64,000 nucleotides of DNA from Chrysogorgia sp. JL179-B06 (GCA_035772405.1 JAYKKM010000263.1:6747001-6811000); one strand, 5' to 3'; counted from the first letter of the stretch, positions 48,527-60,556 are shown. The notes: generated from the letters alone by a model not told the origin. Made by a program: numbers and translations.

Positions 48527-50880
48527 TAAGCACGTCATGTTAGGATACATATAGAGGTTTGAGTGTATATATGTTGTGTCATATTGTGGCGTGTCATATT
48601 GTGGTTTATGGTGGTTTACGGTGGTTCCTGTGGTAGCTCTTGGTGGTTCATGGTAGTTTACGGTGGTTTGTGGTGGTTTACAGTGGTTCATGGTGGTTTA
48701 CGGTGGTGACAATGAAAGATCTACACGCAAAAACTGTAAATATCGCTATTAAATAGCTTTAACGAACTCAGTAAAAAACCTAGCGGTAAAAATATAAATA
48801 ATCCACAGGCAGTCCTGGGTGTTTCGCACCCTAAATATAAGTTTCATATTATTAAACACACGAGCTACTCAGGCTGGTAAGCTGGCGGCGTTTGAAAGTA
48901 CTCCAAAAAAGATAACCAAACGAACTTCCACACCTAGCTCAAGTAGGATTAAGAAATTCCAGATTTACGGCTACACATCAGTGTGGGAAAATGGTTGCGC
49001 CACAGGTTGCATTCAGTTCAGAAAAAACAGATGGCCAGGGTTAAAGATTGGCATGAACCCGAGTCCTCACGTCATACGGCTATCCGATTTGAATTAATAT
49101 TTAACAATTAAAACAACATCAACAATATATGCCAATGCAAGAAATAATACCAGCATATAAAACCATCACAAACCACCGTAAATGCGAACAATCACGATAA
49201 ACCACTGTAAACCACCACAAACCACCAAGAGTTACCATAGAACCGCCGCAAACCACCGTAAACTACCAAGAATCACCACTAACCACCGTAAACCACCAAT
49301 CCACCGTAAACCACCACAAACCATCGTAAACCACCGTAAACTACCAAGAACCACCACGAACCACCACCTTAAACCACCACAAACCACCTTAAACGACGAC
49401 AAACCACCGTAAACTACCACAAACCACCACAAACAACCATGAACCACCGCAAACCACCATGAACAACCGCAAACCACCATGAACAACCGCAAACCACCAT
49501 GAACCACCACCACCAACCACCATGAACCACCACGAGCCACCACAAACTACCATGAACCACCACAAACCACCATGAACCACCAAGAACAACCATAAACCAC
49601 CGTAAACCACCACCACAAACCACCGTAAACCGTAAACCGCAAACCACCATGAACCACCACAAACCACCAAGAACAACCATAAACCACCGTAAACCACCAC
49701 GAACAACCATAAACCACCGCAAACTACCATAAACCACCGCAAACCACCAAGAACAACCACAAACCACCGTAAACCACCAAACTACCATGAACCACCACAA
49801 ATTACCATGAACCACCAAGAACCATAAACCACCGTAAACCGCAAACCACCATGAACCACCACAAACCACCGTAAACCACCACGAACAACCATAAACCACC
49901 GCAAACCACCATAAACCACCGCAAACCACCAAGAACAACCACAAACCACCATGAACCACCGCAAACCACTGTAAACCACCAAGAACAACCATAAACCACC
50001 GTAAAGAAGGCCTTTACGATCTAGACATCTCCTCTTTTGTTACCTTTTCTTCTCACCTCTCGTCTCACACCCGTTCTGCTTCAAGTCAATCCTTGCAGGA
50101 CCTCTCTTTTTAGGAACTCCTTTTTTAATCGAATTGTCTTTCTCTGGAACAATCTATCTCCGATCATCCGTAATAGTACGTCTGTTTTCTCTTTTAAACA
50201 CCAACTTTATATATACTACCCTTCTCAATTAGACTCTTCTTTCGATGTAAACAGAATGCGCACTTGGAAAACGTACTGCTCTAAGTGCCGTTCATATAAC
50301 TTAAGCTGCTGTTCTTAATCTGTCCTATCATATGTTATTAGTTATTAGTCCTTGTCTTTAATTTATGTCTATTCTGTAATTTTTTGTCAGGTTGGTCTTC
50401 ACATGGGACACATGTCCTGTTGACCATACCTTCAACCATGTTCAAGACTGCTCTGTTTTTGTCTATTTTTTTATTTTTAACCGTTGTATTAATTATTTTG
50501 CTTTTTTGCTTGGTTGTAAAGTTAATAAATAAATAAATAAATAAATAAATAAAATAAAGAACAACCATGAACCACTGAACCACCATGAACCACTGTAAAC
50601 CACCATGAACATTCACAAAGCACCGTAAACCACCAAGAACAACCATGAACCACCGTAAACCACCACAAACCACCACAAACCACCGCAAACCACCAAGAAC
50701 AACCATAAACCACCGCAAACCATCACAAACCACCATGAACCACCACAAACCACCGTAAAACACCAAGAAGAACCATGAACCACCGCAAACCACTAGAAAC
50801 CACCACGAACCACCGTAAACCTCTATATGACACAATATATACACCTAAACCACTATATGTATCCTAACATAACGTACTTA
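48527..50880. mobile_element. 2.35-kb TIR element filled with a 10-bp satellite
   Basis: TAAGCACGTCATGTTAGGAT at 48527 is mirrored by ATCCTAACATAACGTACTTA ending at 50880. Inverted similarity extends about 70 bp. Internal to each TIR is a 10-bp tandem repeat (GGTGGTTTAC on the left, AAACCACCGT/AAACCACCAY on the right): 48590-48710 in one orientation, 49150-50001 and 50560-50830 in the other. A unique AT-rich centre (48720-49150) and a LINE fragment interrupt it. Long minus-strand frames in the array are by-products of the repeat. Confidence 0.75.
50009..50554 (+). mobile_element. 5'-truncated LINE 3' end inserted in the 10-bp satellite
   Basis: The frame 50037-50318 encodes the usual end of a non-LTR retrotransposon ORF2 (FFNRIVFLWNNLSP..., SFKHQLY, then a Cys motif WKTYCSKC). 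A 3' UTR and a (TAAA)n tail follow. TAAAGAA occurs on both sides (50002-50008 and 50555-50561) as target duplication. The insertion post-dates the satellite. Confidence 0.8.
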
Positions 50881-53570
50881 GCCACGACGAACATGTTACC
50901 GCTGGGTTAGTGGTGTTGGTGGGCTCAATATGGTAAAGTGGGATCGAATTGGCAAGTATCTTGATATTATATACGCTCACAATCCTTACAATCGCACACG
51001 CCAATCGCTTTCGAAACGGGTTGGTCTGCGATCTCGAGAACCGTACGCTGGAAATATGTACTCCATGATCCATCAAATCTGAATTCCGTACGCTGATGTG
51101 TACTCGATTAAACTTTAATAATTTAATACGAGACATGAATGTAACTGTAATATTTTTATAAGCTCTGTTGCCTGTATTGTTTATTGTTTGAATGTTATGT
51201 TTATATACAAAATAAAGTCGATGCATATCTGATGGTTAAATTAAATATTAACATGAAAAGTATTAGGAGTATCATTAGATGTGTTATGGATGTGTGAAGT
51301 TGATCGTCCAGGTTGTTGTAGTCTTGAGAAAGACTATTGTTGGTGACTGACGTTTCGACGTCACCTCGGTATAATTTCATAATTTATATCGTACATCGTA
51401 TATGATGACTATGCAATGTTGCCATCGTCATCGAATAACCCTGTTTCACTTGATATTTTACCTGTATATGCTTAAATGGGGCTCCAAAATGTTTTGGGTT
51501 ATTAGTAAGTCTGTATCGATTGTTCATATTATTATATGCGAATGCTTAATACAAATGAACATACAGTATACAAATCTCTGACACCCATACCAACTATCAA
51601 GAGTTTGTTATTGTTTACTGGTTTACCAGTGACTGTCTGTTCAGCCATATACATTCCATTGTCCCTCAACCCCACAAATACTCACCTTTCAAATTGATTT
51701 TTGGCATTCATGATTACTGTAGCAGTACATGGAGGCATTAGCTGGCTCACTATAAACCAAAACAGTAGTTTGTCCTGATATTACAGGAGGCAGGCTAGCC
51801 CACTTGCCAGGCTGACTCACAAGCATACCATTTGCCAACTGTTACTTGGTCTGTACAGCCAGATACATATCTTTTCAACAGATTTTTGGCCTTCTCTACA
51901 TGGAAAGTGAGTTGGCTCACTAACCGAGACAGTAACCTGTCTTGATATTACATGAAGCAAGCTGGTCCACTGGACTAGTCAGTAGTCACGAGTATGCCAT
52001 TATAAAGCCTCTCAAATTATAAATGTGCTAAAATTATGAATATGTTTACTGGCTCAAAATGTTGACTTCATGAAGAAATAAAGATTTTGAATTACATTTC
52101 TTTAAGTTGTTTAGCCAGCTAAATGGTTTGATTTACTGCTATGCCTTATACATTGAGAAAAAGATTAACTGATTCAATTATTAATATTGCTCAAACTGAA
52201 CCTGTTTGTTGGACTGGCCAGATGAATTGTTATTATATGAGCTTGCTTGCCAGGCTGACCCCGTTGGCTAGAACTGATTTGGGTCAGCAAATGGAATGGC
52301 TCGTTTGGCAGGACAGACTTCTCACTAAGCCAGCTTGAACTTCGATACTGAGCCAAGTCACCTTCATGTAATCAAAGCTGTTGGCAAACACTGTTAAGGA
52401 TTGTTACAGGTGTGTAGTTTGGTGATGTTGAAAATTGCAGTGGAAAATTTAACCACCTTGCATAGCTGACAGAGCTGTATCATTACCTACAACTATAGAT
52501 TTGTGTACTGTATATTGAACTCAAATTGCTGAATTTTCCTACAATGTCTTTCAACAAGCCACTGGCGTCTTGCTATATTTTATAAAACAACTAGAAAATG
52601 GCTTTTGTGTCCTGTCAGGAAAGTATGGGTAAATTTACAGAATATCAGACAGAATCGGTTAGACACAACATTTCTTAAGCACGTGAAGGAACCGGCAAAG
52701 GCAGATACGAGGGGTCATTGCAGTTACAGTTAAAGTTGCCAGGCTTATTTAAATACATGACAAGTGCAACACATGGATCTTTTTGATGTTGTACATTAGA
52801 CAAAATTAGTAGATTAGAAAGATTCATAAACTTTGATGTTTATATTCAAAGGCATATTGTTATGTAATTATGTTAAGCATTGATATTACATAATGTAAAG
52901 TCTGTAACCTTCTGATTATAGGTGAGATGCTCTAACCATTGAGCTGCCAAGACTCAGATGGAGAGCAAATGTTACAATGATATATAGTACAATGTAGTGG
53001 TTGCATTGATATATGTACTGCCTGCGGCAGTCACTATATATATATATATATATATATCAGTAATGCTTATGTGATAGCTAAAATTCATTTTAGCAATTCA
53101 GTATTTTTTATTATTTATCTCTGTTTGATTGATTTTAGATATTAATGGTAACATTTTAAAGAATCTTAATACTTGATAACATATACATGTATTAGAATAT
53201 TTTATAGATATTACTAGTTGTAGATTCAGGCCTTTAGTAATTGGCTTCAGCTGTTGCGGTGACCCTGCCATGTTATGTATTATTGGCGTATCTAATAAAA
53301 TAAAAAATAAGATTTTATAGTTTGAATACAGTAGTTTGAAATTTAGTTTGAAAAAACTGAAACATTGAAACTTAAATAAATGTAATAATAATAATTATTA
53401 TTCACTACACCAATGTACATAATAATAATAATAGAACTTTATTTAAAAACAGGATAAAAAACCTTTTCAGTGAAACTTCACTGCTATCAGTGACTATCAG
53501 TGACTATCTAGTCAGTGACTATCGCATGGGCAGTGAGTAAATATATCAATTGAACCAGTATATCATTGCA
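50881..53570. other. No gene recognised
   Basis: Unique-looking AT-rich sequence. It contains a GACGTTTCGACGTCACC segment near 51349 resembling the ends of dispersed repeats, two diverged copies of a module with TGGCTCACTA and CTTGATATTACA/CCTGATATTACA (51740-51830 and 51910-52000), and a short TA run at 53035-53057. Open frames at 52141-52338 and 50864-51226 have no support. Confidence 0.5.
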
Positions 53571-53573
53571 ATC

Positions 53574-53926
53574 CAGGGATGGATCCAGCATGATCTGGTA
53601 GGGGGTGCTCTGGTGCCGAGTTGTGTCGGTCATGCACGCAGCGCACCCATCAGTATTCTGGCGGTCATGCGCACCACGCGCCCCCCATCAGTATTCTGGC
53701 AGTCATGCGTGCCAGAACTAGTCTTGCTTGACTACTGTATTTGAATTGTAATTGTTGTTCACAGTTCACTTATCATCATGCATGTTATTACTCAAATTAC
53801 TGCATCTCATTTTGTCTCTAATATTTTTTGGCTTTATCATGAAAAATAGCACCGTACCCCCCTGCACCCCCTCTGGACAAGGCTGGGGGGGGGGGGGGGT
53901 GCGCACCTCCAGTAAATCCATCCCTG
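53574..53926. mobile_element. hAT-like MITE (CAGGGATGGATCCAG ends)
   Basis: Starts CAGGGATGGATCCAGC and ends AGTAAATCCATCCCTG. Flanks TTGCAATC (53566-53573) and TTGCTCAA (53927-53934) share the first four bases, compatible with a decayed 8-bp duplication. Internal G/C runs are present. A second, shorter copy of the same family lies at 54950-55088 (GTGATGGATCCAGC ... AAATCCATCACTG). Confidence 0.6.
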
Positions 53927-53997
53927 TTGCTCAAAAACACTAGTTTCAGTGGCAATCAGAAGATTCAATCTCTGTCAGGAACTTGGACACATTTTCT

Positions 53998-54306
53998 CAT
54001 GATATGAGATTGATAATCAACCATTTATTATAATATGGGATTGATAATCAACCATGTATTATGATATGAGATTGATAATCAACCATGTATTATATGAGAT
54101 TGATAATCAACCATGTATTATGATATGAGATTGATAATCAACCATGTATTATGATATGAGATTGATAATCAACCATGTATTATGATATGAGATTGATAAT
54201 CAACCATGTATTATGATATGAGATTGATAATCAACCATGTATTATGATATGAGATTGATAATCAACCATGTATTATGATATGAGATTGATAATCAACCAT
54301 GTATTG
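53998..54306 (+). repeat. 31-bp satellite, about ten copies
   Basis: Unit ATGATATGAGATTGATAATC plus AACCATGTATT, repeated head to tail; one unit is shortened (54085-54110) and two have base changes. It is followed at 54355-54480 by GTATG/GGTAG simple repeats. No spacers, so not a CRISPR-like array. Confidence 0.9.
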
Positions 54307-54949
54307 TCTGTCTACTCCAAGCTCCCACATTCACTGCAGCAATGTATGTACCTGTATGTATGTGGGTGGGTGGGTAGGTAGGTACTGTAGGAACTGAAGG
54401 TTAGGTGGTATATAGGTAGGAAGGTTGGTAGGTGGGTAGGTAGGTACAGTATGCATTACATAATGTATGTTATGTATGTATATAATATGTAAACACCAAC
54501 AACAAAATATATTTTCTACATCCACAACTGTTGCATATGCCTGACATTAAATGAGCTATTGTTGTTTTGTATATTAAGAATTAAGAATATCCATATAAAT
54601 TGTTGTAGTGTACTTAGTTTAAACTTGAAGACAGATCATACATGCAGCCAACCCAATTCCTCAGAGAAGTGAGTGCGGACAGGCATACAGTACAACTGCG
54701 CAAGAAATCGGAGATCAGCCTTGACTGATCTTTTCAAAACACAATAGACTTTACATTGTGTTATATACATTGCTATAGCAAATATGGAGTAAACAGATTC
54801 ATAGACAATTGTCAAGCTCACATGCAAATGATTTTTGGCAAATGAGAAGGTTAAATCCCTGGATTCCTAAATCAAGGCTTAAATCAAGGCTTTCATCAAC
54901 ACAAATAGTAATTTGTGTTAGGCATGCAGCTATTTTTGAAGGTAAGTGT

Positions 54950-55088
54950 GATGGATCCAGCTTGATCTGGTAGGCACCACCGAGGCAGGGTGGAGTGCCC
55001 CTGAATCATGATAGCTATGATACCAATACCTAAAAAATTGGATTTGACATGGCAATTGGCACACACCCCCTGTAAATCCATCACTGAG
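54950..55088. mobile_element. Second copy of the CAGGGATGGATCCAG MITE
   Basis: Internally deleted relative to 53574-53926. It keeps GATGGATCCAGCTTGATCTG at one end and TGTAAATCCATCACTG at the other. Confidence 0.55.
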
Positions 55089-55344
55089 GTAAATACAGTA
55101 CAAGTTGGTGTAATATTTTCTACAAAGGCAAAAGAATCTGCCTTTTAGTCAGCCAAATACTCCCTGAACAACCAATCTTGCTTTGCTTAGCTTATAATTC
55201 AAGACAACTGGTTCATGATTCAAAGCCCATCTTGAAAGTGTTGAATAACATATAGTAGAGGGTAGACTGGATCCCCCATTTAAAAAGATAGGAACATCAC
55301 ATAAAAACTGATATTCTCTGTCCACTATAATGAGGACTGTATAT

Positions 55345-55440
55345 ATGAGTGGTGGTATGGTATGGTAAACTTTATTTTGACAGGGTAGCCCATTCAGCCG
55401 AAGCTGGTATCCAGAGAGGCTCTGCACAAGATATCACACA
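55345..55440 (-). repeat. L2/CR1-like retroelement 3' tail, inverted
   Basis: The reverse complement reads GATACCAGCTTCGGCTGAATGGGCTACCCTG then AAAATAAAGTTTACC and a TACCA/TACCATACC simple repeat. Same family as 45615-45690. 55441-56340 beyond it shows nothing recognised. Confidence 0.55.
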
Positions 55441-56346
55441 AAATTCAAAAAAAACATTAACTAATCAATAGAGGTCCTTATATTATACTTAAAAATCATG
55501 CTCTCTAATAAGGCTCTTAAAATATGGTAGAGAGTTAAACAATGTTCCAGAGTATCTAAATGCACCTTTCCCAAGACTTAACTTAGGTTTGGGGAGATGG
55601 AAATCATTTCTCATTCTAGAACCATATGAATGGATACTATTTTTTCTAATAAATTTGGTGTACCAAAAGTAAGGGCTGTATGTTTACTACTCTAGTAACC
55701 AAACACTGAAATGTTGAACATAAACAAGCCCAATTAATATACTATATACATTAACCCTTTCACCGACAGTAGCCAACTGGTCATGATATGCAAATTTTAA
55801 AACTATTTACATATTCAGATCTTTAGAAATACATTGTTTTCAAAATATGCAGATGTTTATAAATTAGCATTGGTTTGGCAGTTTAATTGGGGGTGAATGG
55901 GAAAGATTTGTAAACATCTATGGACTAAACATATAAATATTTATAAAAACAGGATGAAAACGTTTTAATTTGTGATGTGTTCAACTTTTAAGATGCCAGG
56001 TGGGTCTGCTGAGAAGTGTGGGATGTATTTGCACACATATTGTGGGATTCATTACAGATAACAGATTTTCGGACAATATGCCCTTTGCCAGGCCCACATG
56101 ATGTAACATCAATAAACAAATATTTTGGGTTTTCACCTTAAACTGTTAAAGTTGAACTTAATATATATAGAAATATACTACCTACTGAAAAGTCAAAACC
56201 TCAAAAAAATTTAAAATTTGGTATGCTGAAGAAGTCGAACCTATTCGAACTATAGTAAAAATTAAATGACTCTAAAAGGTTAGTGTACTTACAGTATTAA
56301 CACTACAGTGTACTGCCCTGGAAGGGCCATTGTCAGAATAGATGAT

Positions 56347-56626
56347 ATTATTGCGCGATAAATTCATTATTGCGCGATAATTTTGTTATTGCGCGATAAT
56401 TTTGTTATTGCGCGATAAATTCATTATTGCGCGATAAATTTATTATTGCGCGATAATTTTGTTATTGCGCGATAATTTTGTTATTGCGCGATAAATTTAT
56501 TATTGCGCGATAATATAATTATTATTACGCGATAATATAATTATTATTGCGCGATAATATAATTATTATTGCGCGATAATATAATTATTATTGCGCGATA
56601 ATATAATTATTATTGCGCGATAAATT
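56347..56626 (+). repeat. Array of near-palindromic TTATTGCGCGATAA units upstream of the integrase
   Basis: About 14-15 copies. The first nine are spaced 19 bp (TTATTGCGCGATAATTTTG or ...AAATTCA), the last six about 22 bp (with TATAATTA). The 14-bp core is palindromic except at two positions. The array ends about 55 bp before the ATG of the integrase-like gene. It could bind a dimeric protein or be a simple satellite; the sequence alone does not decide. Confidence 0.8.
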
Positions 56627-56679
56627 GCGTAGGACTGCGGGCTCATACAATTAATCGGCAATTTTACATTTAATGCAGC

Positions 56680-57960
56680 GTGAAAATGGATGCTTTTGTG
56701 TTAATACTATTATTAGTATACCTAATTATTTACTCTTCCGTCAGCAATGCTATTCCATTGGGGAACTACTTGCCAGTTTTCAGACAAGGTAGAAATACAA
56801 GAAACGCATTAATCATGGAATATTTCCACCTTGGCTTCACTTATATGGAAATTTTAGGATTTCTTGTAAGTTTCCATGGTATCATCCTAAGTATTCGTCA
56901 ATTAAAACGAATTCTTCGGCTTTACGGACTTGGAAGAAGAGCGAATCAAAGTGAACTCGAAGATGTGGTTCATGCGGTGGAAGAAGAGCTTGACAGCAGT
57001 GGAAGTTTGATTGGTTATAGGGCAATGCACCAGCGTTTACGTAATGATCATAGTCTGGTCGTTAGTAGAGAAACAGTCCGTCACGTGTTAAGGATCGTGG
57101 ATCCTGATGGTGTAACAGCACGTTTGAAACATAGATTGAGGAGAAGAAAGTATAAAGTAAGGGGACCAAATGACCGATGGCACATAGACGGATACGATAA
57201 ATTAAAACCATTTGGTTTCTGTATCCATGAATGCATAGATGGATACAGCCGTCGTATCCTATGGCTAGAAGTTAGTTCATCCAATAACGACCCATCCATT
57301 GTAGCAAAATATTTTGTCGATTACGTAAGCCACATTTCTGGGACTGCAAGGGTAATTCGTGGAGATAATGGCACTGAAAATACAAACATCGCTGCCATTC
57401 AGCGCTATTTTAGATCATTAAACGATGATTCATTTGCTGGGCACAACAGCTTCATGTACGGAAAATCAACGTCTAACCAACGCATTGAAGCTTGGTGGAG
57501 TTAACTACGCAGGAGCTGCTGTGATTGGTGGATCCGTTATTTTAAGGACATGCGATATCGTGGTGTATTTTGCGACGACGACTTTATTCACGTGCAATGC
57601 CTTAGGTTTTGTTATATGTCAATTATTCAGGAAGAAATCCATCAAACAGCTAAACATTGGAATACCCATGCAATCAGGCCTTCGACAAATGCTGAATCTC
57701 CTGCAGGTCGACCAGATAGTAATTACTTTATTCCTGAAATAACCGAAACAGTGGACTACATAGTCAAGGTAGATACTGAGGACACTGAAGTAGCAAATGA
57801 AATGTGCTGTAAACAGCGGTCTAGTTGTGAACCAGAGTTCGAAGAACTGGCAAGTATCATTATGCAAGAGCGTGGCCTTAATTACCCAATAAATTACAAA
57901 GAAGCAGAGAATTTGTATCTAGAGCTACTTCAGTCCATCGCCAATATACGCCAGGAGTAA
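56680..57960 (+). pseudogene. rve-superfamily (DDE) integrase-like gene with one in-frame TAA
   Basis: A single frame runs from ATG 56680 to TAA 57960, interrupted only by TAA at 57502-57504 after AWWS. Residues 1-24 are strongly hydrophobic, signal-peptide-like. Residues 45-85 look like a helix-turn-helix (YMEILGFL, SIRQLKRILRLYGL). The RNase H-like core has D170 (WHIDGYDKLK), D229 (IRGDNGTEN) and E270 (SNQRIEAWW), spacings 59 and 41. After the stop the same frame continues with family-like sequence (DWWIRYFKDM) for 152 codons. This type is known from many cnidarian and fish genomes as uncharacterised integrase core proteins. The stop may be an inactivating mutation, a base error or a read-through site. 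The 57961-58110 stretch shows nothing more. Confidence 0.75.
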
Positions 57961-58110
57961 TATGTTATGTGTGGTAATAAATAATATATATACACACGAG
58001 TCTCACATATAAACACAAGTCTCACATGAAGTCACATGAGCATGTTGTACATTTTATAAAGGGCGTATGTCATGTGTGACCTTAATTGTTGCGTTATATT
58101 AATATTACCT

Positions 58111-58554
58111 TTAACTGTACACAAAAAATAAATTACTCTTAATTTTAGAAATGTTAATAGTTTTACTGTAACTGATCTTGTATTCGAGAAATAACGTTTT
58201 CATTCTCGTATTTTGTGCTTCTGGACGCCGCCATTTTCGAGTTTGCTCGACGGCTCAGACAGGTACAGCCGAGGTCCAGCGGGGGTTTCTTTTCAATTTT
58301 GACGTCACTTGAACAAAAGAAAAACACTCAATGACGTTAAAATTGAAAAGAAAATCACCGCTGTACATCAATCTTGAGCCGTCGAGCAAACTCTAAAATG
58401 GCGGCGTCCAGAATTAAGCATAAAATACGAGAATGAAAACGTTATTTCTCGAGTACAAGAGCAGATACCGTAAAACTATTAACATTTCTAAACATTATAC
58501 TTAAAGGCCTTTTATTTAAAAGTAATTTATTTTTCGGGTACAGTTCCCCTTTAA
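58111..58554. mobile_element. MITE with long TIRs flanked by TTAA
   Basis: GTTAATAGTTTTAC, GAGAAATAACGTTTTCATTC, GGACGCCGCCATTTT and TTTGCTCGACGGCTCA on the left are matched inverted on the right, for about 140 bp per side. TTAA at 58111-58114 and 58551-58554 mark likely ends. The loop carries a smaller inverted pair (TTTTCAATTTTGACGTCA / TGACGTTAAAATTGAAAA). Confidence 0.75.
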
Positions 58555-58715
58555 GCGTAAGAGAACGTACGCTGTATGGCATGTATTTCTTTAATAAAAT
58601 AAAGTCAAAACATTTGATTGTTGTTACCTTCTCCACAAAAAGATGTAAAAATAAAATATATTATCTGTTTTAATCTCAGTTCAAAATGTTATTGATAATG
58701 AAAATATCGAAATCG

Positions 58716-58990
58716 GACCATGGTGGAAGCACGGGTGGCGTGTGCTGTCACGGCGCTGCCAATCACCTTTGAAGTCAAGCCCGGTCGGACGAGGTTACTA
58801 CTTGGATGGGTGACCATCTGGGAATAACCTCGTGTTGATTCTCGAGCTTGAAACTCATGTGAGTAGAGTTGTTTGTTGTAGTTGGTCTCTCCCGTGCTTC
58901 GAGGGGTTTTCTCCGGGTTCTCCGTCCCCCCCCCCTCCGTAAAATCAACACTGGGTCAGAAATGCATGGTTGCTCAATGCAATTCACAAT
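58716..58990 (+). repeat. 5S rRNA-derived SINE-like repeat
   Basis: 58771-58843 matches the 3' two-thirds of 5S rRNA, with the A-box region (GAAGTCAAGC) and the C-box region (CTACTTGGATGGGTGACC, then TGGGAATA). It continues into CTCCCGTGCTTCGAGGGG-TTTTCTCCGGGTTCTCCG, a tail seen in 5S-derived (SINE3-like) repeats of marine animals. The 5' part of 5S is not preserved, so this is not a functional 5S gene. Confidence 0.65.
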
Positions 58991-59181
58991 TATTTTCATC
59001 CAAACCTTTCAGGTTTAATCACATGGAAAGATGGAAATTTTCTTTAACAAAAGTGTTTTTGTTTTAGTTATTTAAAAACATAACATACACTAAAAGTGCA
59101 CCGAGAAAAACAGTTAACCGAGAACATATAACATGAACCTCAACTACCGTATTACTTTGAATAGCCTGTGGTCATAACTTT

Positions 59182-59340
59182 AGACCGTATGCAAAAATGG
59201 CCGCCAATTAACCTGACTAGCCTCATTCTTGTGTTCGCAATTCAAAAGAATGATTACTCCAAAACGAGGCTAGTACGTCAGGCTAATTTAAATGCAACAA
59301 AATAATTTTAAATTGGCGGCGACCATTTTTTATTCGGTCT
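59182..59340. mobile_element. Short foldback MITE
   Basis: AGACCGTATGCAAAAATGGC at the left and CGGTCT at the right end pair imperfectly, as do GCCGCCAATT/AATTGGCGGC, CCTGAC/GTCAGG and CTAGCCTCATT/AACGAGGCTAG. About 160 bp in all, no coding sequence. Confidence 0.65.
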
Positions 59341-59470
59341 ATTTCGCATATTTTGTTCTCCATAGAGGGCGATTATTTGATGAACGACTACATGTACAAA
59401 GAAATACGGAAACTATAAAAGCTTTGTGAACAAAAGCGTTTGTTGTATAACCTACTGTATATAATCCGCC

Positions 59471-60556
59471 TTATCTTAAGCTAAACGCCCATGCCTCTGG
59501 GCTTTGAAGTACGCAATCAAGTTGCTGCCTAAAGTCACTGAAACTTGAATATCCTCCAGATGGAAGGTCGATGATTCCAGCGCAAGTATGCACTGCAATG
59601 TATGGTTGGTAACCAGTGAGGCCATGGAAGATTAATTTAATTTCCTTTAGTGTTGACAAACAGCTACTGCCAGTTGTATATCGAAGAAATCGGTGCAATT
59701 CTTTCACACCAAGTCCACGTACATACTTTTTCAGGTATCTGACGACCATGGCTTGGTTTTTGTTTGCTGGTTCATCCTCTTTTAACATTGACACAACTGT
59801 TTCCGTCGATGGAATCATTGCTTCATAAACTTGATAAAGGCTCTCTTTTGTAGACAACTCCCATAGTTGCTCGTAGCAGCCAGAGCACATTCCTTTCTTC
59901 AAGGCTTGAGCGGCAATTGATGGCTTACTGCACAACTCATTCTTAGCAACACGAATGAGTAAGTCTCGTAGGTTAGCTGCAGTGGGTGCCTTGGTTACTC
60001 CATATTCCGCCAGTAAATCAAGAAGGAACTCGATAATTTCTTGAGGCAAAACACCTTTTTCGCGTTCCATGAGAGCCATCTCGATTTTTTTCTGTTCGTA
60101 ATCACTGACAAGTTCCATTAAGCCTTCCAGGAACTCCGCATCTGTGACATTACTTTTGCCATACAAAGAGCAGGCTAGAAAAACTTTGTTTATTGTCAAT
60201 GGAAGGACTCCCGTTAAGACAAATCCATGACTAATGGAACGGCCCAGCAATGTATACGTTTCCTCCTCGATATCAGGACTTACTCGTGCAACAAATGTGT
60301 TCGTTCCATCAAAATATGAATTTATAGCACTTTCCCAGAATAACGAAAATGCTTCGCGTTTCACTCCGTCAAGATCGAGAGCATCCTCTTTATGGAATGT
60401 AACGTTTACGGGTGATACAGAAAATGCGTTGCCGTCCACGTCTTCTCTATAAAATGTTAGCATATCTTCCATAACTGTCTCCCGAGTTATGGTAATATTC
60501 TTTACTTGACCAGAATTCATTTTTTCAAAAAAACGAAGACGTCTTTCTCGCAAATC
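59471..60556 (-). CDS. HECT-domain E3 ubiquitin ligase-like (G2E3-type), last exon
   Basis: The minus-strand exon opens after a TTTTCTAG acceptor (60557-60558) and runs 361 codons to TAA at 59471. It encodes a HECT-like C-terminal domain: early FHKEDALDLDGVKREAFSLFWES block, GRSISHGFVLTGVLPLTINKVF in the middle, and at the end TGYQPYIAVHTCAGIIDLP, with the conserved Thr-Cys in which Cys324 would be the ubiquitin-accepting residue, 36 residues from the C-terminus as in HECT ligases. Upstream coding exons at 62341-63609 on the same strand fit the N-terminal half of this family. The exon itself is intact. Many such genes in cnidarians and fish are multicopy and may be transposon-associated. Confidence 0.75.
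   Translation of the reverse strand, partial: DLRERRLRFFEKMNSGQVKNITITRETVMEDMLTFYREDVDGNAFSVSPVNVTFHKEDALDLDGVKREAFSLFWESAINSYFDGTNTFVARVSPDIEEETYTLLGRSISHGFVLTGVLPLTINKVFLACSLYGKSNVTDAEFLEGLMELVSDYEQKKIEMALMEREKGVLPQEIIEFLLDLLAEYGVTKAPTAANLRDLLIRVAKNELCSKPSIAAQALKKGMCSGCYEQLWELSTKESLYQVYEAMIPSTETVVSMLKEDEPANKNQAMVVRYLKKYVRGLGVKELHRFLRYTTGSSCLSTLKEIKLIFHGLTGYQPYIAVHTCAGIIDLPSGGYSSFSDFRQQLDCVLQSPEAWAFSLR

Noticed and set aside
49232..50844. Long minus-strand frames rich in VVCGGSWWFMVV
   Set aside because: They are translations of the AAACCACCGT satellite; several overlapping frames are open at once.
53998..54306. Regular 31-bp repeats suggesting a CRISPR-like array
   Set aside because: Units are head to tail without variable spacers, and the setting is eukaryotic.
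56680..56751. Integrase as a secreted or membrane protein because of its hydrophobic N-terminus
   Set aside because: A DDE integrase is expected in the nucleus. The first 24 codons may be upstream sequence read in frame, with the true start at a later Met (such as residue 46) or after an intron.
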